NCBI RefSeq assembly: GCF_000719335.1
Contig: NZ_JOGB01000026.1
Coordinates: 1-64,000, forward strand
Reading direction: 5' to 3'
Length of the DNA: 64,000 nt
DNA from: Streptomyces sp. NRRL S-87
GTDB lineage: Bacteria; Actinomycetota; Actinomycetes; Streptomycetales; Streptomycetaceae
Both the position numbers and the translations under genes were made by a program. The first letter of the stretch is position 1. The number at the start of each line of letters is the position of its first letter. Below, one piece after another: positions 14,364-21,629 of the stretch. Below the pieces are notes generated by a model that was given only the letters and a program-made list of their open reading frames with translations, was not told where the DNA came from and did no database searches.

Positions 14364-16541
14364 ATGGGCCTTGCCCGGCTCGCCGCCGCTCACGGAGTCG
14401 CCACCTCGTACGAGCCCTCCCACGGCGTGACCGTGCCCGTGGCGGACGCCACGGTCGTCGCGGTCCTGGCCGCCCTGGGCGTGGACGCGTCCACACCGCA
14501 GGCCGTCGAGGCCGCCCTGGCGGCCGCCGACTGCACGGCGGCCTCGCTGCTGCCGCCTACGGTGGTCCACTGGGTCCCCCTGTCCGCCCTCCCGCGCACC
14601 GGCGATGACCCCGCACGGGCGCGGCCGGCCGCCCCGGGCACCCGCACGGCCCCGGCCACCCCCGCGGCCCCCACCCCGGCCCGTACCCCGGACACCACGG
14701 CCGCCGTACCGCCCGCCCTCGCCGGACTCCCGCCCGGCACACGGGTGGTGGTGGACCTGGAGGAGGGCGGCCGCCTGGAGTGGACGGTGACGGACGCGGG
14801 CGGGGCCGCCCCGGCGGCCGCCCCCCTCCCGCCCGGAACCGAGCCCGGAACCGAGCCCGGAGCCGAGCCCGGAGCCGGGCGTCGGCTGCCGCTCGGGGTG
14901 CACCGGGTGCACGCGGCCGGACCGGACGGGCGGGCCGGAGAGGCCGTCCTGGTGGTGGCGCCGGAGCGGGCGCCCGAGCCGCCGCGGCGCGCGCACGGGC
15001 TCCTCGTGCAGCTGTACTCCCTCCTCTCGCACCGCTCCTGGGGCATGGGCGACCTCGCCGACCTCGCCGAGCTCGCCGCCTGGGCGGGCCGCACGCACGG
15101 CGCCGGCTTCGTCCAGGTCAACCCGCTCCACTCGGCGGTCCCCGGCACGCCCACCGACCCGTCCCCGTACCGCCCCTCCTCGCGCCGCTTCCCGGATCCG
15201 GTGCACCTGCGGGTCGAGGACGTCCCCGAGCACGCGTACGCCGCCCCCGCCGACCGGACCGCGCTCGACGCCCTGGCGGCCCGCGCCGCCGCGCTGCGCG
15301 AGGAAGTGCTCGTCAAGGGCGCGCTCATCGACCGGGACGCCGTCTGGGAGCTGAAGCGCCAGGCCCTGGAAGTGCTGTACGCCGTCCCGCGGGCCCCGGG
15401 CCGCGCAGCGGCCTTCGAGGCCTTCCTGGCCGAACAGGGCCCGGACCTCACCGCGCACGCCCGCTGGTGCGCCCTCGCCGAGGGCCGGGCGGAGGACCCC
15501 GCCCGGGTCGACTTCCACCGGTGGCTGGCCTGGCTGACGGACGGCCAGCTCGCCACCGCCCAGCGGGCCGCCCGCGAGGCCGGGATGCCGCTGGGGCTCG
15601 TGCACGACCTCGCCGTCGGCGTGCACCCGGAAGGAGCCGACGCCTGGGCCCGTCCGGAGGCGTTCGCCGCGGGCATGTCGGTCGGCGCCCCGCCCGACGC
15701 CTTCAACGCCCGGGGCCAGGACTGGGGCCTGCCCCCGTGGCGGCCCGACGCCCTGGCCGCCGCCGGCTACGCCCCGTACCGGGGCCTGCTGCGCGGCCTG
15801 TTCCGGCACGCGGGCGCGCTGCGCATCGACCACGTCATGGGCCTGTTCCGGCTCTGGTGGGTGCCGGCCGGCCGACCGCCCACCGAGGGCACGTACGTCG
15901 CGTACGACGCCGAGGCGATGCTCGCCGTCCTCGTCCTGGAAGCCCACCGCGCGGGCGCCGTCGTCATCGGCGAGGACCTCGGCACGGTCCAGCCCGCGGT
16001 CCGCCGCACGCTGGCCCGGCACGGCGTCCTCGGCACGTCGGTGCTGTGGTTCGAGCGGGACTGGGCCGGTGACGGGCTGCCGCTGCCACCCGGGCGCTGG
16101 CGGTCCGACTGCCTGGCCACCGCCACCACCCACGACCTGCCGCCCAGCGCGGCCCGGCTCAGCGGCGAACACGTCGAACTGCGCCACCGGCTCGGGCTGC
16201 TGACCCGGCCGGCCGACGAGGAGCGGGCCGCGGACGCCGCCGAGACGGCGGAGTGGCTGACCACGCTGGAGCGGCTCGGCCTCGACACCAAGGGCGAGGA
16301 GGCGGCCGTACGGGCGCTGTACGCCTTCCTGCTGCGCACCCCCGCCCGTCTGGTGGGGATCTGGCTGCCGGACGGCGTGGGGGACCGGCGCCCGCAGAAC
16401 CTGCCCGGCACGTGGGACGAGTACCCCAACTGGCGCCTGCCGGTGGCCGGCCCCGACGGCCGCCCCCTGGCCCTGGAGGACCTGACCGCCTCGCCGCGCC
16501 TGAACGCCCTGCTGGAGGCGGTCCGCGCCGGCACCCGCTAG
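14364..16541 (+). CDS. malQ: 4-alpha-glucanotransferase (amylomaltase), GH77
   Basis: A 725-residue disproportionating enzyme that transfers maltosyl or longer glucan units between alpha-1,4-glucans in the cytoplasm during maltodextrin and glycogen metabolism. The nucleophile region is LRIDHVMGLFRLWW, the acid/base region VIGEDLGTV, and the transition-state stabiliser lies in TTHDLP. Actinobacterial MalQ has an N-terminal extension; here residues 80-140 are alanine/proline-rich with a repeated EPG(T/A) run, probably a linker. ATG at 14364 follows GAAGGGA. Confidence 0.93.
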   Translation: MGLARLAAAHGVATSYEPSHGVTVPVADATVVAVLAALGVDASTPQAVEAALAAADCTAASLLPPTVVHWVPLSALPRTGDDPARARPAAPGTRTAPATPAAPTPARTPDTTAAVPPALAGLPPGTRVVVDLEEGGRLEWTVTDAGGAAPAAAPLPPGTEPGTEPGAEPGAGRRLPLGVHRVHAAGPDGRAGEAVLVVAPERAPEPPRRAHGLLVQLYSLLSHRSWGMGDLADLAELAAWAGRTHGAGFVQVNPLHSAVPGTPTDPSPYRPSSRRFPDPVHLRVEDVPEHAYAAPADRTALDALAARAAALREEVLVKGALIDRDAVWELKRQALEVLYAVPRAPGRAAAFEAFLAEQGPDLTAHARWCALAEGRAEDPARVDFHRWLAWLTDGQLATAQRAAREAGMPLGLVHDLAVGVHPEGADAWARPEAFAAGMSVGAPPDAFNARGQDWGLPPWRPDALAAAGYAPYRGLLRGLFRHAGALRIDHVMGLFRLWWVPAGRPPTEGTYVAYDAEAMLAVLVLEAHRAGAVVIGEDLGTVQPAVRRTLARHGVLGTSVLWFERDWAGDGLPLPPGRWRSDCLATATTHDLPPSAARLSGEHVELRHRLGLLTRPADEERAADAAETAEWLTTLERLGLDTKGEEAAVRALYAFLLRTPARLVGIWLPDGVGDRRPQNLPGTWDEYPNWRLPVAGPDGRPLALEDLTASPRLNALLEAVRAGTR

Positions 16542-16663
16542 GGACCGCGCCCGCCCGGCCCGCCCGCACTCCCGGCCCGACCGACGGCCGTTCCGGCCGG
16601 GCCGGACCCCCATACGGCACCCCCGGACGCGCGGTCGGATTGTGTGTTGGATACGTTTGCACC

Positions 16664-16903
16664 GTGGACAAGAAGAACGCTCTGCGCGCCGGTGCCGTCG
16701 CGGCCGGATCGACGCTGATGATGCTGCTCATGACGTCTCCCGCGCTCGCGGTCGTTCGCGACGACGGTGACGACCCGGGCCCGGGGCTCAGCGTGGGCGA
16801 GACCGTGGGTCTCTACGTCGTGACCCCCATCGCCCTGTTCGCGATCATCGCGGGCCTCGTGATGGTCCTCGACAAGTCCCGCAAGCAGGCCCCGCAGGGC
16901 TGA
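16664..16903 (+). CDS. Small membrane protein with signal peptide
   Basis: 79 residues. The N-terminal signal-like helix (residues 8-29) ends in ALA, a short acidic loop (DDGDDPG) follows, and a single transmembrane helix (about 48-70) is trailed by a basic end (DKSRKQ). GTG at 16664 has no ribosome site, but TACGTT ends 6 bases before it, suggesting a leaderless mRNA. It is a conserved-looking Streptomyces-type protein with no known function. It ends at the strong terminator at 16941. Confidence 0.7.
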   Translation: MDKKNALRAGAVAAGSTLMMLLMTSPALAVVRDDGDDPGPGLSVGETVGLYVVTPIALFAIIAGLVMVLDKSRKQAPQG

Positions 16904-16940
16904 GCCCGCGGCCGGGACCCCCGGGTCCCCTGACGCGCCG

Positions 16941-16985
16941 GGGCGCCCCGGTCCGTACGTCGACGACGTACGGACCGGGGCGCCC
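16941..16985. terminator. Strong bidirectional terminator
   Basis: Perfect 21-base arms (16941-16961 and 16965-16985) around a 3-base loop, followed by CGTTT. It separates the small membrane protein from the convergent MarR gene. Confidence 0.9.
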
Positions 16986-17056
16986 CGTTTGTCATCCTTC
17001 GCCCGGTTGCCGTCCGCCGCCCCGTCGCCGTCCCCGGCGGTCGGGGCGGCGCCGCG

Positions 17057-17563
17057 TCACGCCACCTGGCCCAGCAGCTTGCGCAGCAGCCCGGTCAGCA
17101 GCTCGACCTCGTCCGCGTCGAGCCCGGCCAGCGCCTCGTACTGGACCTCCAGGCCCGCCACCAGCGCCTGCTCGATCAGCTCGAACCCCCGCTCCGTCAG
17201 CGTCACCTGGAGCGCGCGTCGGTCGTGGGGGTCGGGGCTGCGGCGCAGCAGCCCGGCCTTCTCCAGCTTGTCCAGCCGCCCGGTCATGCCGCCGGTGGTG
17301 AGCATGAGCGTGGCCGAGAGCTCCCGCGGCGAGAGCGTGTACGGCTCGCCCGAGCGCCGCAGCGTGGCCAGTACGTCGAACTCGCCGCGCGTGATCCCGT
17401 AGCGGGAGTACGCCTTCTCCACCGCGTCCCCGACGGCGCGGCTGATCCGGTAGATGCGGCCGAACACCCCCATGGGCGTGACGTCGAGGTCGGGGCGTAC
17501 CGCGTTCCACTGCGTGCGGATCGCGTCGACGGAGTCCTGGGCCGGCGGGGGTGTGTCGTTCAT
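17057..17563 (-). CDS. MarR-family transcriptional regulator
   Basis: 168 residues with the winged helix at about 60-130. LSPRELSATLMLTTGGMTGRLDKLEKAGLL is the helix-turn-helix, and RSPDPHDRRALQVTLTERG is the wing signature. These dimers usually repress an adjacent exporter and are released by small molecules. The gene is divergent from an EamA exporter, and the shared 136-base gap contains several inverted repeats. The start codon at 17563 lacks a ribosome site; GATACT ends 7 bases upstream, so it may be leaderless. Confidence 0.88.
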   Translation of the reverse strand: MNDTPPPAQDSVDAIRTQWNAVRPDLDVTPMGVFGRIYRISRAVGDAVEKAYSRYGITRGEFDVLATLRRSGEPYTLSPRELSATLMLTTGGMTGRLDKLEKAGLLRRSPDPHDRRALQVTLTERGFELIEQALVAGLEVQYEALAGLDADEVELLTGLLRKLLGQVA

Positions 17564-17603
17564 GGGCGGAAGTATCCGAGGGAGTGCGGCAGGACCGCAA
17601 GCC

Positions 17604-17659
17604 AGATTGCTTGCGAGAAAGTAGCTTGCAGCTAAGCAATTAGCGAGTAAGCTACTTTC
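17604..17659. promoter_or_regulatory. Operator cluster for the divergent MarR regulator
   Basis: An AT-richer stretch with nested inverted repeats. GAAAGTAGCTT (17617-17627) pairs with AAGCTACTTTC (17649-17659), TAGCT-TGC-AGCTA occupies 17622-17634, and ATTGCTT near 17606 pairs with AAGCAAT near 17640. It sits between marR and the EamA gene, as expected for joint control. Confidence 0.75.
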
Positions 17660-17699
17660 ATGCGACCGACCGGGTCGCACATCCAGGGGAGGTCCTGCC

Positions 17700-18665
17700 G
17701 TGAACCGTGCCGCCGTCATCGCCCTGACCGCTCTCGCCCCCGTCTCGTGGGGCTCCACGTACGCCGTCGCCACCGAGTTCCTGCCGGCCGACCGCCCGCT
17801 GTTCACCGCCGTCATGCGGGCCCTGCCCGCCGGACTGCTGCTGGTCGCCCTGAGCCGGACCCTGCCGAGAGGGGCCTGGTGGTGGAAGTCGGCGGTGCTC
17901 GGCGCCCTCAACATCGGCGCCTTCTTCCCGCTGCTCTTCCTGGCCGCCTACCGGCTGCCGGGCGGCGTGGCCGCGGTCCTCGGCTCCGCCGGCCCCCTGT
18001 TCGTCGCCGGACTGGCCACCGTGGTGCTGGGGGAGCGGGTCCGCCCGCGGCAGCTGCTGGCAGCGGTGGTCGCGGCGCTCGGGGTGAGCATGGTGGTCCT
18101 CAAGGCCGGGGCCGCGCTCGACCTGGTCGGCGTGCTGGCCGGGGTGGCCTCCTCGGCCTCGATGGCCGCCGGGACGGTGATGACCAAGCGCTGGGGGCGC
18201 CCCGAGGGTGCCGGGCCGCTGGCCGTCACGGGTTGGCAGCTGACCGCGGGCGGGCTCCTCGTCCTCCCGGTCGCCGCCCTCGCGGAGGGGGCGCCGCCCG
18301 CGCTGGACGGCCGCGCCCTGGCCGGGTACGGGTACCTCGCGCTGGTCAACACCGCGGTCGCGTACTGGCTCTGGTTCCGCGGCATCGGTCGGCTGACCGC
18401 CACCTCCGTGACCCTGCTCGGCCCGCTCTCGCCGCTGACCGCCGCCGTGATCGGGTGGGCGGCCCTCGGGCAGGCGCTGTCCCCCGTACAGGTCGCCGGG
18501 ATGGCGGTGGCCTTCGGTGCGACCGTGGCGGGCCAGCTGGCGGCGGGGGCGGCGTCGCGGCCGAAGTCGAGCCCGAGCGTCCCGGTCGCCGGATCGTTCA
18601 GTTCAACTGAACAGAACGATCGAAAGTTTTCGATGGACCTCACGGATGCCGCAGTGCGACGGTAG
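17700..18665 (+). CDS. EamA-family (DMT) exporter, first copy
   Basis: 321 residues with ten predicted membrane helices in two EamA repeats (about 5-125 and 140-280). Such proteins export metabolites or amino acids. GTG at 17700 follows GGGGAGG. It is divergent from marR and probably controlled by it. The last 25 or so residues (from SFSSTEQNDRKFS) look unlike the rest: AT-richer DNA containing two palindromes that probably regulate the next gene. The coding frame may have extended into a former intergenic region. Confidence 0.87.
   Translation: MNRAAVIALTALAPVSWGSTYAVATEFLPADRPLFTAVMRALPAGLLLVALSRTLPRGAWWWKSAVLGALNIGAFFPLLFLAAYRLPGGVAAVLGSAGPLFVAGLATVVLGERVRPRQLLAAVVAALGVSMVVLKAGAALDLVGVLAGVASSASMAAGTVMTKRWGRPEGAGPLAVTGWQLTAGGLLVLPVAALAEGAPPALDGRALAGYGYLALVNTAVAYWLWFRGIGRLTATSVTLLGPLSPLTAAVIGWAALGQALSPVQVAGMAVAFGATVAGQLAAGAASRPKSSPSVPVAGSFSSTEQNDRKFSMDLTDAAVRR
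18596..18634 (+). promoter_or_regulatory. Two adjacent palindromes before the second EamA gene
   Basis: GTTCAGTT-C-AACTGAAC (18596-18612) and ATCGAAA-GT-TTTCGAT (18619-18634) are both perfect inverted repeats in low-GC sequence. They are inside the 3' end of the first EamA gene and 86 bases ahead of the second, and look like regulator sites for the latter. Confidence 0.6.
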
Positions 18666-18719
18666 GTCCACCACCCACCGAGCACACCATCCCCCACGGG
18701 AGAAGGGCAGGCGACAGCC

Positions 18720-19658
18720 GTGGCCGTCACGGACCGGACCAGCACCGCACCGCAGCAGGCACCCGCCCGGCCGGGACCCGCCGGCGGCCGCCCGGCGGCC
18801 GCCGGGCTCGGCGTGGGCCTGGCACTGGTCGCGACGGTCGTGTGGTCCGGGAGCTTCGTCGCCTCCCGCGGGCTCGCCGACAGCGTCCCGCCCGTCCAGG
18901 GCGCGTTCTGGCGCTGGCTCATCGCACTCGCGGCCGTGGCGCCCTTCGGGGCGCGGGCCGCGTGGCGGCAGCGGGCCCTGATCCGGGCCCACCTCGGCTT
19001 CGTCGCCCTCGCCTCGCTGCTGGGCGTCACCGTCTACAACACCTTGGTCAACCAGGCCGGACTGACCACGTCCGCCTCCAACATGGGCATGATCATGGCG
19101 GCCTCGCCGGTGGTCATGGCCGTCTTCTCCCGTCTCGGCGGCGAACGGCTCGGCGCCCGCCGCACAGCCGGACTGCTGGTCGCCGCCCTCGGCGTGCTGC
19201 TGCTGGTCGGCAGGGGCTCGGTGAACCTCGACCTCGCCACGGGCGACCTGTGGATGTTCGCGGCCGCGCTGGCGTTCGCCTCGTACAGCGCGCTGCTGCG
19301 GCGCAAGCCGGCCGAACTCGACGGGACGGCCTTCCTGTTCACCACCTTCGTGCTGGGCGCGCTGATGCTGGCCCCGGCGTACGCGGTCTCGCTGGCGCTG
19401 CAGGGCGGCTTCGCGGCAACCTCGGGCACGGTCGGGCCGCTGCTCTACGTCGGCGTCTTCTCCTCCGCCGTCGCCTTCTTCGCCTGGAACAAGGCGATCT
19501 CCCTGATCGGCGCGGCCCGCGCCGGGGTCGTCTACTACCTCCAGCCGGTCTGCGTCGCGCTGCTGTCCCTCGCGCTGCTGGGCGAGACCACGGGGCCGCT
19601 CCAGCTGGTGTGCATGGCGCTGATCCTGGGCGGGGTCACCCTGGGCGCCCGCCGCTGA
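18720..19658 (+). CDS. EamA-family (DMT) exporter, second copy
   Basis: 312 residues, two EamA repeats with ten helices after an Ala/Pro-rich 30-residue cytoplasmic start. Motifs such as WSGSFVASRG and the terminal GETTGPLQLVCMALILGG fit the family. It shares only the fold with the preceding EamA protein and is not a recent duplicate. GTG at 18720 follows GAAGGG at a rather long spacing. Own regulation is likely through the palindromes at 18596-18634; the LysR gene downstream is another candidate regulator. Confidence 0.87.
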   Translation: MAVTDRTSTAPQQAPARPGPAGGRPAAAGLGVGLALVATVVWSGSFVASRGLADSVPPVQGAFWRWLIALAAVAPFGARAAWRQRALIRAHLGFVALASLLGVTVYNTLVNQAGLTTSASNMGMIMAASPVVMAVFSRLGGERLGARRTAGLLVAALGVLLLVGRGSVNLDLATGDLWMFAAALAFASYSALLRRKPAELDGTAFLFTTFVLGALMLAPAYAVSLALQGGFAATSGTVGPLLYVGVFSSAVAFFAWNKAISLIGAARAGVVYYLQPVCVALLSLALLGETTGPLQLVCMALILGGVTLGARR

Positions 19659-19679
19659 CACGGCCGACGCCGGCCTGCC

Positions 19680-19766
19680 CCGGCTTGTCGGGCCGTCCCG
19701 TGGTGTGTGGGGACGCCCCAAGAGGCGAGGGGACCCACACACCACGGGACGGCCCCACGAAGCCCG
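19680..19766 (+). repeat. Dispersed inverted-repeat element, copy 4 (shortest form)
   Basis: GGCCGTCCCGTGGTGTGTGG (from about 19691) pairs with CCACACACCACGGGACGGCC (to about 19754). The outer bases CGGCTT and AAGCCCG extend the pairing. The interior is GGACGCCCCAAGAGGCGAGG and a few more bases. It lies between an exporter stop and the LysR promoter. Confidence 0.85.
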
Positions 19767-19871
19767 GGTCGGGACCGCATGCTTCCCTGATCCGGGACCG
19801 CCGCCCGCCCCCCGCGTCCCCGTCGGCGGAGGCGGCCCGAAGTCGCCCGGTGCGCAGGTAGGTTGCGGGCC

Positions 19872-20777
19872 ATGACCGAGTGGGACCTCAGAAAGCTCCG
19901 CATCCTGCGCACGCTCGCCGAACGCGGCACCGTCACCGCGACGGCGGAGACGCTCCTGATGACGCCCTCGGCCGTCTCGCAGCAGCTGTCGAACCTCTCC
20001 AAGCAGCTCGGCGTGCCGCTGCTGGAGGCGCACGGGCGCCGGGTCCGGCTGACGGGAGCCGCCCATCTGGTCCTGCGGCACGCCGAAGCCGTCTTCGCGC
20101 AGCTGGAGTCCGCCGACGCCGAACTCGCCGGCTACGCCCAGGGGGAGGCCGGCCGGGTCCGCATCGCCGCCTTCTCCACCGCCGTGCCGGCCCTGGTCGT
20201 GCCGGCCGTACGGGCCCTGCGGCGCTCGCACCCGGCCCTCGAACTGCGGGTGCGGGAGGCCGAGGCGGCCGAGTCGTACGAGCTGCTCGCCGCCGGCGAG
20301 GTGGACCTGGCGCTCTCGCTCGCGGCGCACGCGCCGTCGGGGGCGGACGCCCGCTTCACGCGGGTGCCGCTGCTGGAGGACCCGCTCGACGTGGCCCTGC
20401 CGCCCGGCCACGCGCTCGCCGAGGTGCCCGAGCTGCGGCTGGCGGACCTGTCCGCCGAGCCGTGGATCTTCGGGGGCTCCGGGCCCTGGTCCGAGATCAC
20501 CCGGACCGCGTGCGAGGCCGCCGGGTTCGTGCCCGAGCAGGCCCACTCCGCCGCCGGGTGGACCGCGATCCTCGCGCTGGTCGAGGCGGGGATGGGGGTG
20601 GCGCTGATCCCGCGGATGGCGCGGGCGAGGGCGGGGGCCGGCGTCGTGGTGCGGGGCCTTCCGCACGATCGGCCCACCCGGCACGTCATCGCCGCCACAC
20701 GGCGGGGTGCCGTCTCCGCGCCGGCGACGGGACGGGTACTCGCCGCCCTGCGCACCGCGGCGACGTCCGCCCCGTGA
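19872..20777 (+). CDS. LysR-family transcriptional regulator
   Basis: 301 residues. The winged helix is at about 1-65 (LRILRTLAERGTVTATAETLLMTPSAVSQQL), and the effector-binding domain follows from about 85. I prefer ATG at 19872 over the in-frame TTG at 19863 because the protein then starts MTEWDLRKL, as LysR proteins usually do. TAGGTT ends 7 bases before this ATG, suggesting leaderless transcription. The target is unknown; the EamA exporter upstream is a plausible one. Confidence 0.88.
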   Translation: MTEWDLRKLRILRTLAERGTVTATAETLLMTPSAVSQQLSNLSKQLGVPLLEAHGRRVRLTGAAHLVLRHAEAVFAQLESADAELAGYAQGEAGRVRIAAFSTAVPALVVPAVRALRRSHPALELRVREAEAAESYELLAAGEVDLALSLAAHAPSGADARFTRVPLLEDPLDVALPPGHALAEVPELRLADLSAEPWIFGGSGPWSEITRTACEAAGFVPEQAHSAAGWTAILALVEAGMGVALIPRMARARAGAGVVVRGLPHDRPTRHVIAATRRGAVSAPATGRVLAALRTAATSAP

Positions 20778-20818
20778 GTGACGTGCGGAATCGGCGCCCC
20801 GGATACCCGGATACCTGT

Positions 20819-20840
20819 TTGGCAAAAGGATTGCTAATCT
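20819..20840 (+). promoter_or_regulatory. VapB-type operator overlapping a -10 box
   Basis: TTGGCAA-AAGGA-TTGCTAA is an inverted repeat with one mismatch (20819-20837). It overlaps TAATCT (20835-20840), which ends 7 bases before the antitoxin ATG. This placement fits autorepression by the antitoxin-toxin complex and a leaderless transcript. Confidence 0.6.
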
Positions 20841-20847
20841 CGGGGAC

Positions 20848-21141
20848 ATGGATGCAGAGCCCACCCCTCCGGGTCTCGGCGAGGGGCCCGCGAAGGTCAT
20901 CAGCGTGTCGCTCCCCGAAGGCACCGTGCACGCCCTCAGGGAGGCCGTCGGAGCCCGTGGCGTCTCCGCCTTCGTGGCCTCGGCCGTCGAGCAGCAGCTG
21001 AGGCACAAGGCGATGGAGGCGTACATCGCCGAGTACGAGGAGGAGTTCGGGGCCTTCACCGGAACCGAGCGCGAGGAGGCCGCCGAGGAGTGGGCGCGCG
21101 CCGAGGAGGCGGAGGCCAGGTGGCAACGCGCCGCAAGCTGA
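20848..21141 (+). CDS. Ribbon-helix-helix antitoxin of a VapBC-type pair
   Basis: 97 residues. The segment KVISVSLPEGTVHALREAVG, then VSAFVASAVEQQLR (about residues 16-51), is a ribbon-helix-helix DNA-binding fold. The acidic C-terminal half (YIAEYEEEFGAFTGTEREEA) would wrap the toxin. It precedes the PIN-domain gene with a 22-base overlap, the standard antitoxin-first order. It neutralises the toxin and represses the operon together with it. An inverted repeat over its -10 region is the expected operator. Confidence 0.82.
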   Translation: MDAEPTPPGLGEGPAKVISVSLPEGTVHALREAVGARGVSAFVASAVEQQLRHKAMEAYIAEYEEEFGAFTGTEREEAAEEWARAEEAEARWQRAAS

Positions 21142-21536
21142 CGTCGGGCGGGACGCTGGTCCTGGACAGCGAGGGACTCTCCCAGTACCTCGCCCGACAC
21201 CGGCCCGTGGTCAACCGCGTCGACTACGCGCGCCGGCGTGAGGCGAACGTCGTGGTGAGCGGTGTCACGCTGGTCGAGGCGTACCACGCCGGGGTGAAGC
21301 GGGCGCACTGGGAGTTCGTGCTCTCCCAGCTCGACATCAAGCCGATGACCGTCGAGTGGTTCCGCGAGGCGGCCGACCTGCTGAGCGCCACCGGGTTGCA
21401 CGGACACAAGTACGCGATCGACGCCATGGTCGCCGTGACCACGCTGCACCAGCCCGGTCCCCTGCTCATGCTCACGTCCGACGTGGACGGCATGGCACGA
21501 CTGTGCGGCGATCGCGTCACCCTGGTCGGCGTCTGA
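21120..21536 (+). CDS. PIN-domain ribonuclease toxin (VapC-like)
   Basis: 138 residues. The four acidic active-site positions of PIN nucleases are visible: Asp16 (VLDSEG), Glu53 (LVEAYH), Asp101 (YAIDAMV) and Asp121 (TSDVDG). VapC toxins cut RNA, often tRNA, with magnesium and stop growth. The GTG at 21120, preceded by GGAGG, overlaps the antitoxin end, giving translational coupling. All catalytic residues are present, so it is predicted active. Confidence 0.83.
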   Translation: MATRRKLTSGGTLVLDSEGLSQYLARHRPVVNRVDYARRREANVVVSGVTLVEAYHAGVKRAHWEFVLSQLDIKPMTVEWFREAADLLSATGLHGHKYAIDAMVAVTTLHQPGPLLMLTSDVDGMARLCGDRVTLVGV

Positions 21537-21547
21537 CCCGCGGTGCG

Positions 21548-21589
21548 CCGGTGCCCCGGCCCGCTGCGCAGAGCGGACCGGGGCACCGG
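21548..21589. terminator. Bidirectional terminator after the toxin gene
   Basis: CCGGTGCCCCGG (21548-21559) and CCGGGGCACCGG (21578-21589) form the outer stem, with an inner stem CCGCT/AGCGG. A direct repeat of CCCGACCGGGGTCAGGA follows at about 21595-21633, just past the pepN stop. Confidence 0.8.
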
Positions 21590-21629
21590 TTCTACCCGAC
21601 CGGGGTCAGGAGCGTCTGCCCGACCGGGG

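Noticed and set aside
17700..19658. Two EamA genes as a recent tandem duplication
   Set aside because: The proteins share the fold but little direct sequence identity, and they have separate regulatory regions.
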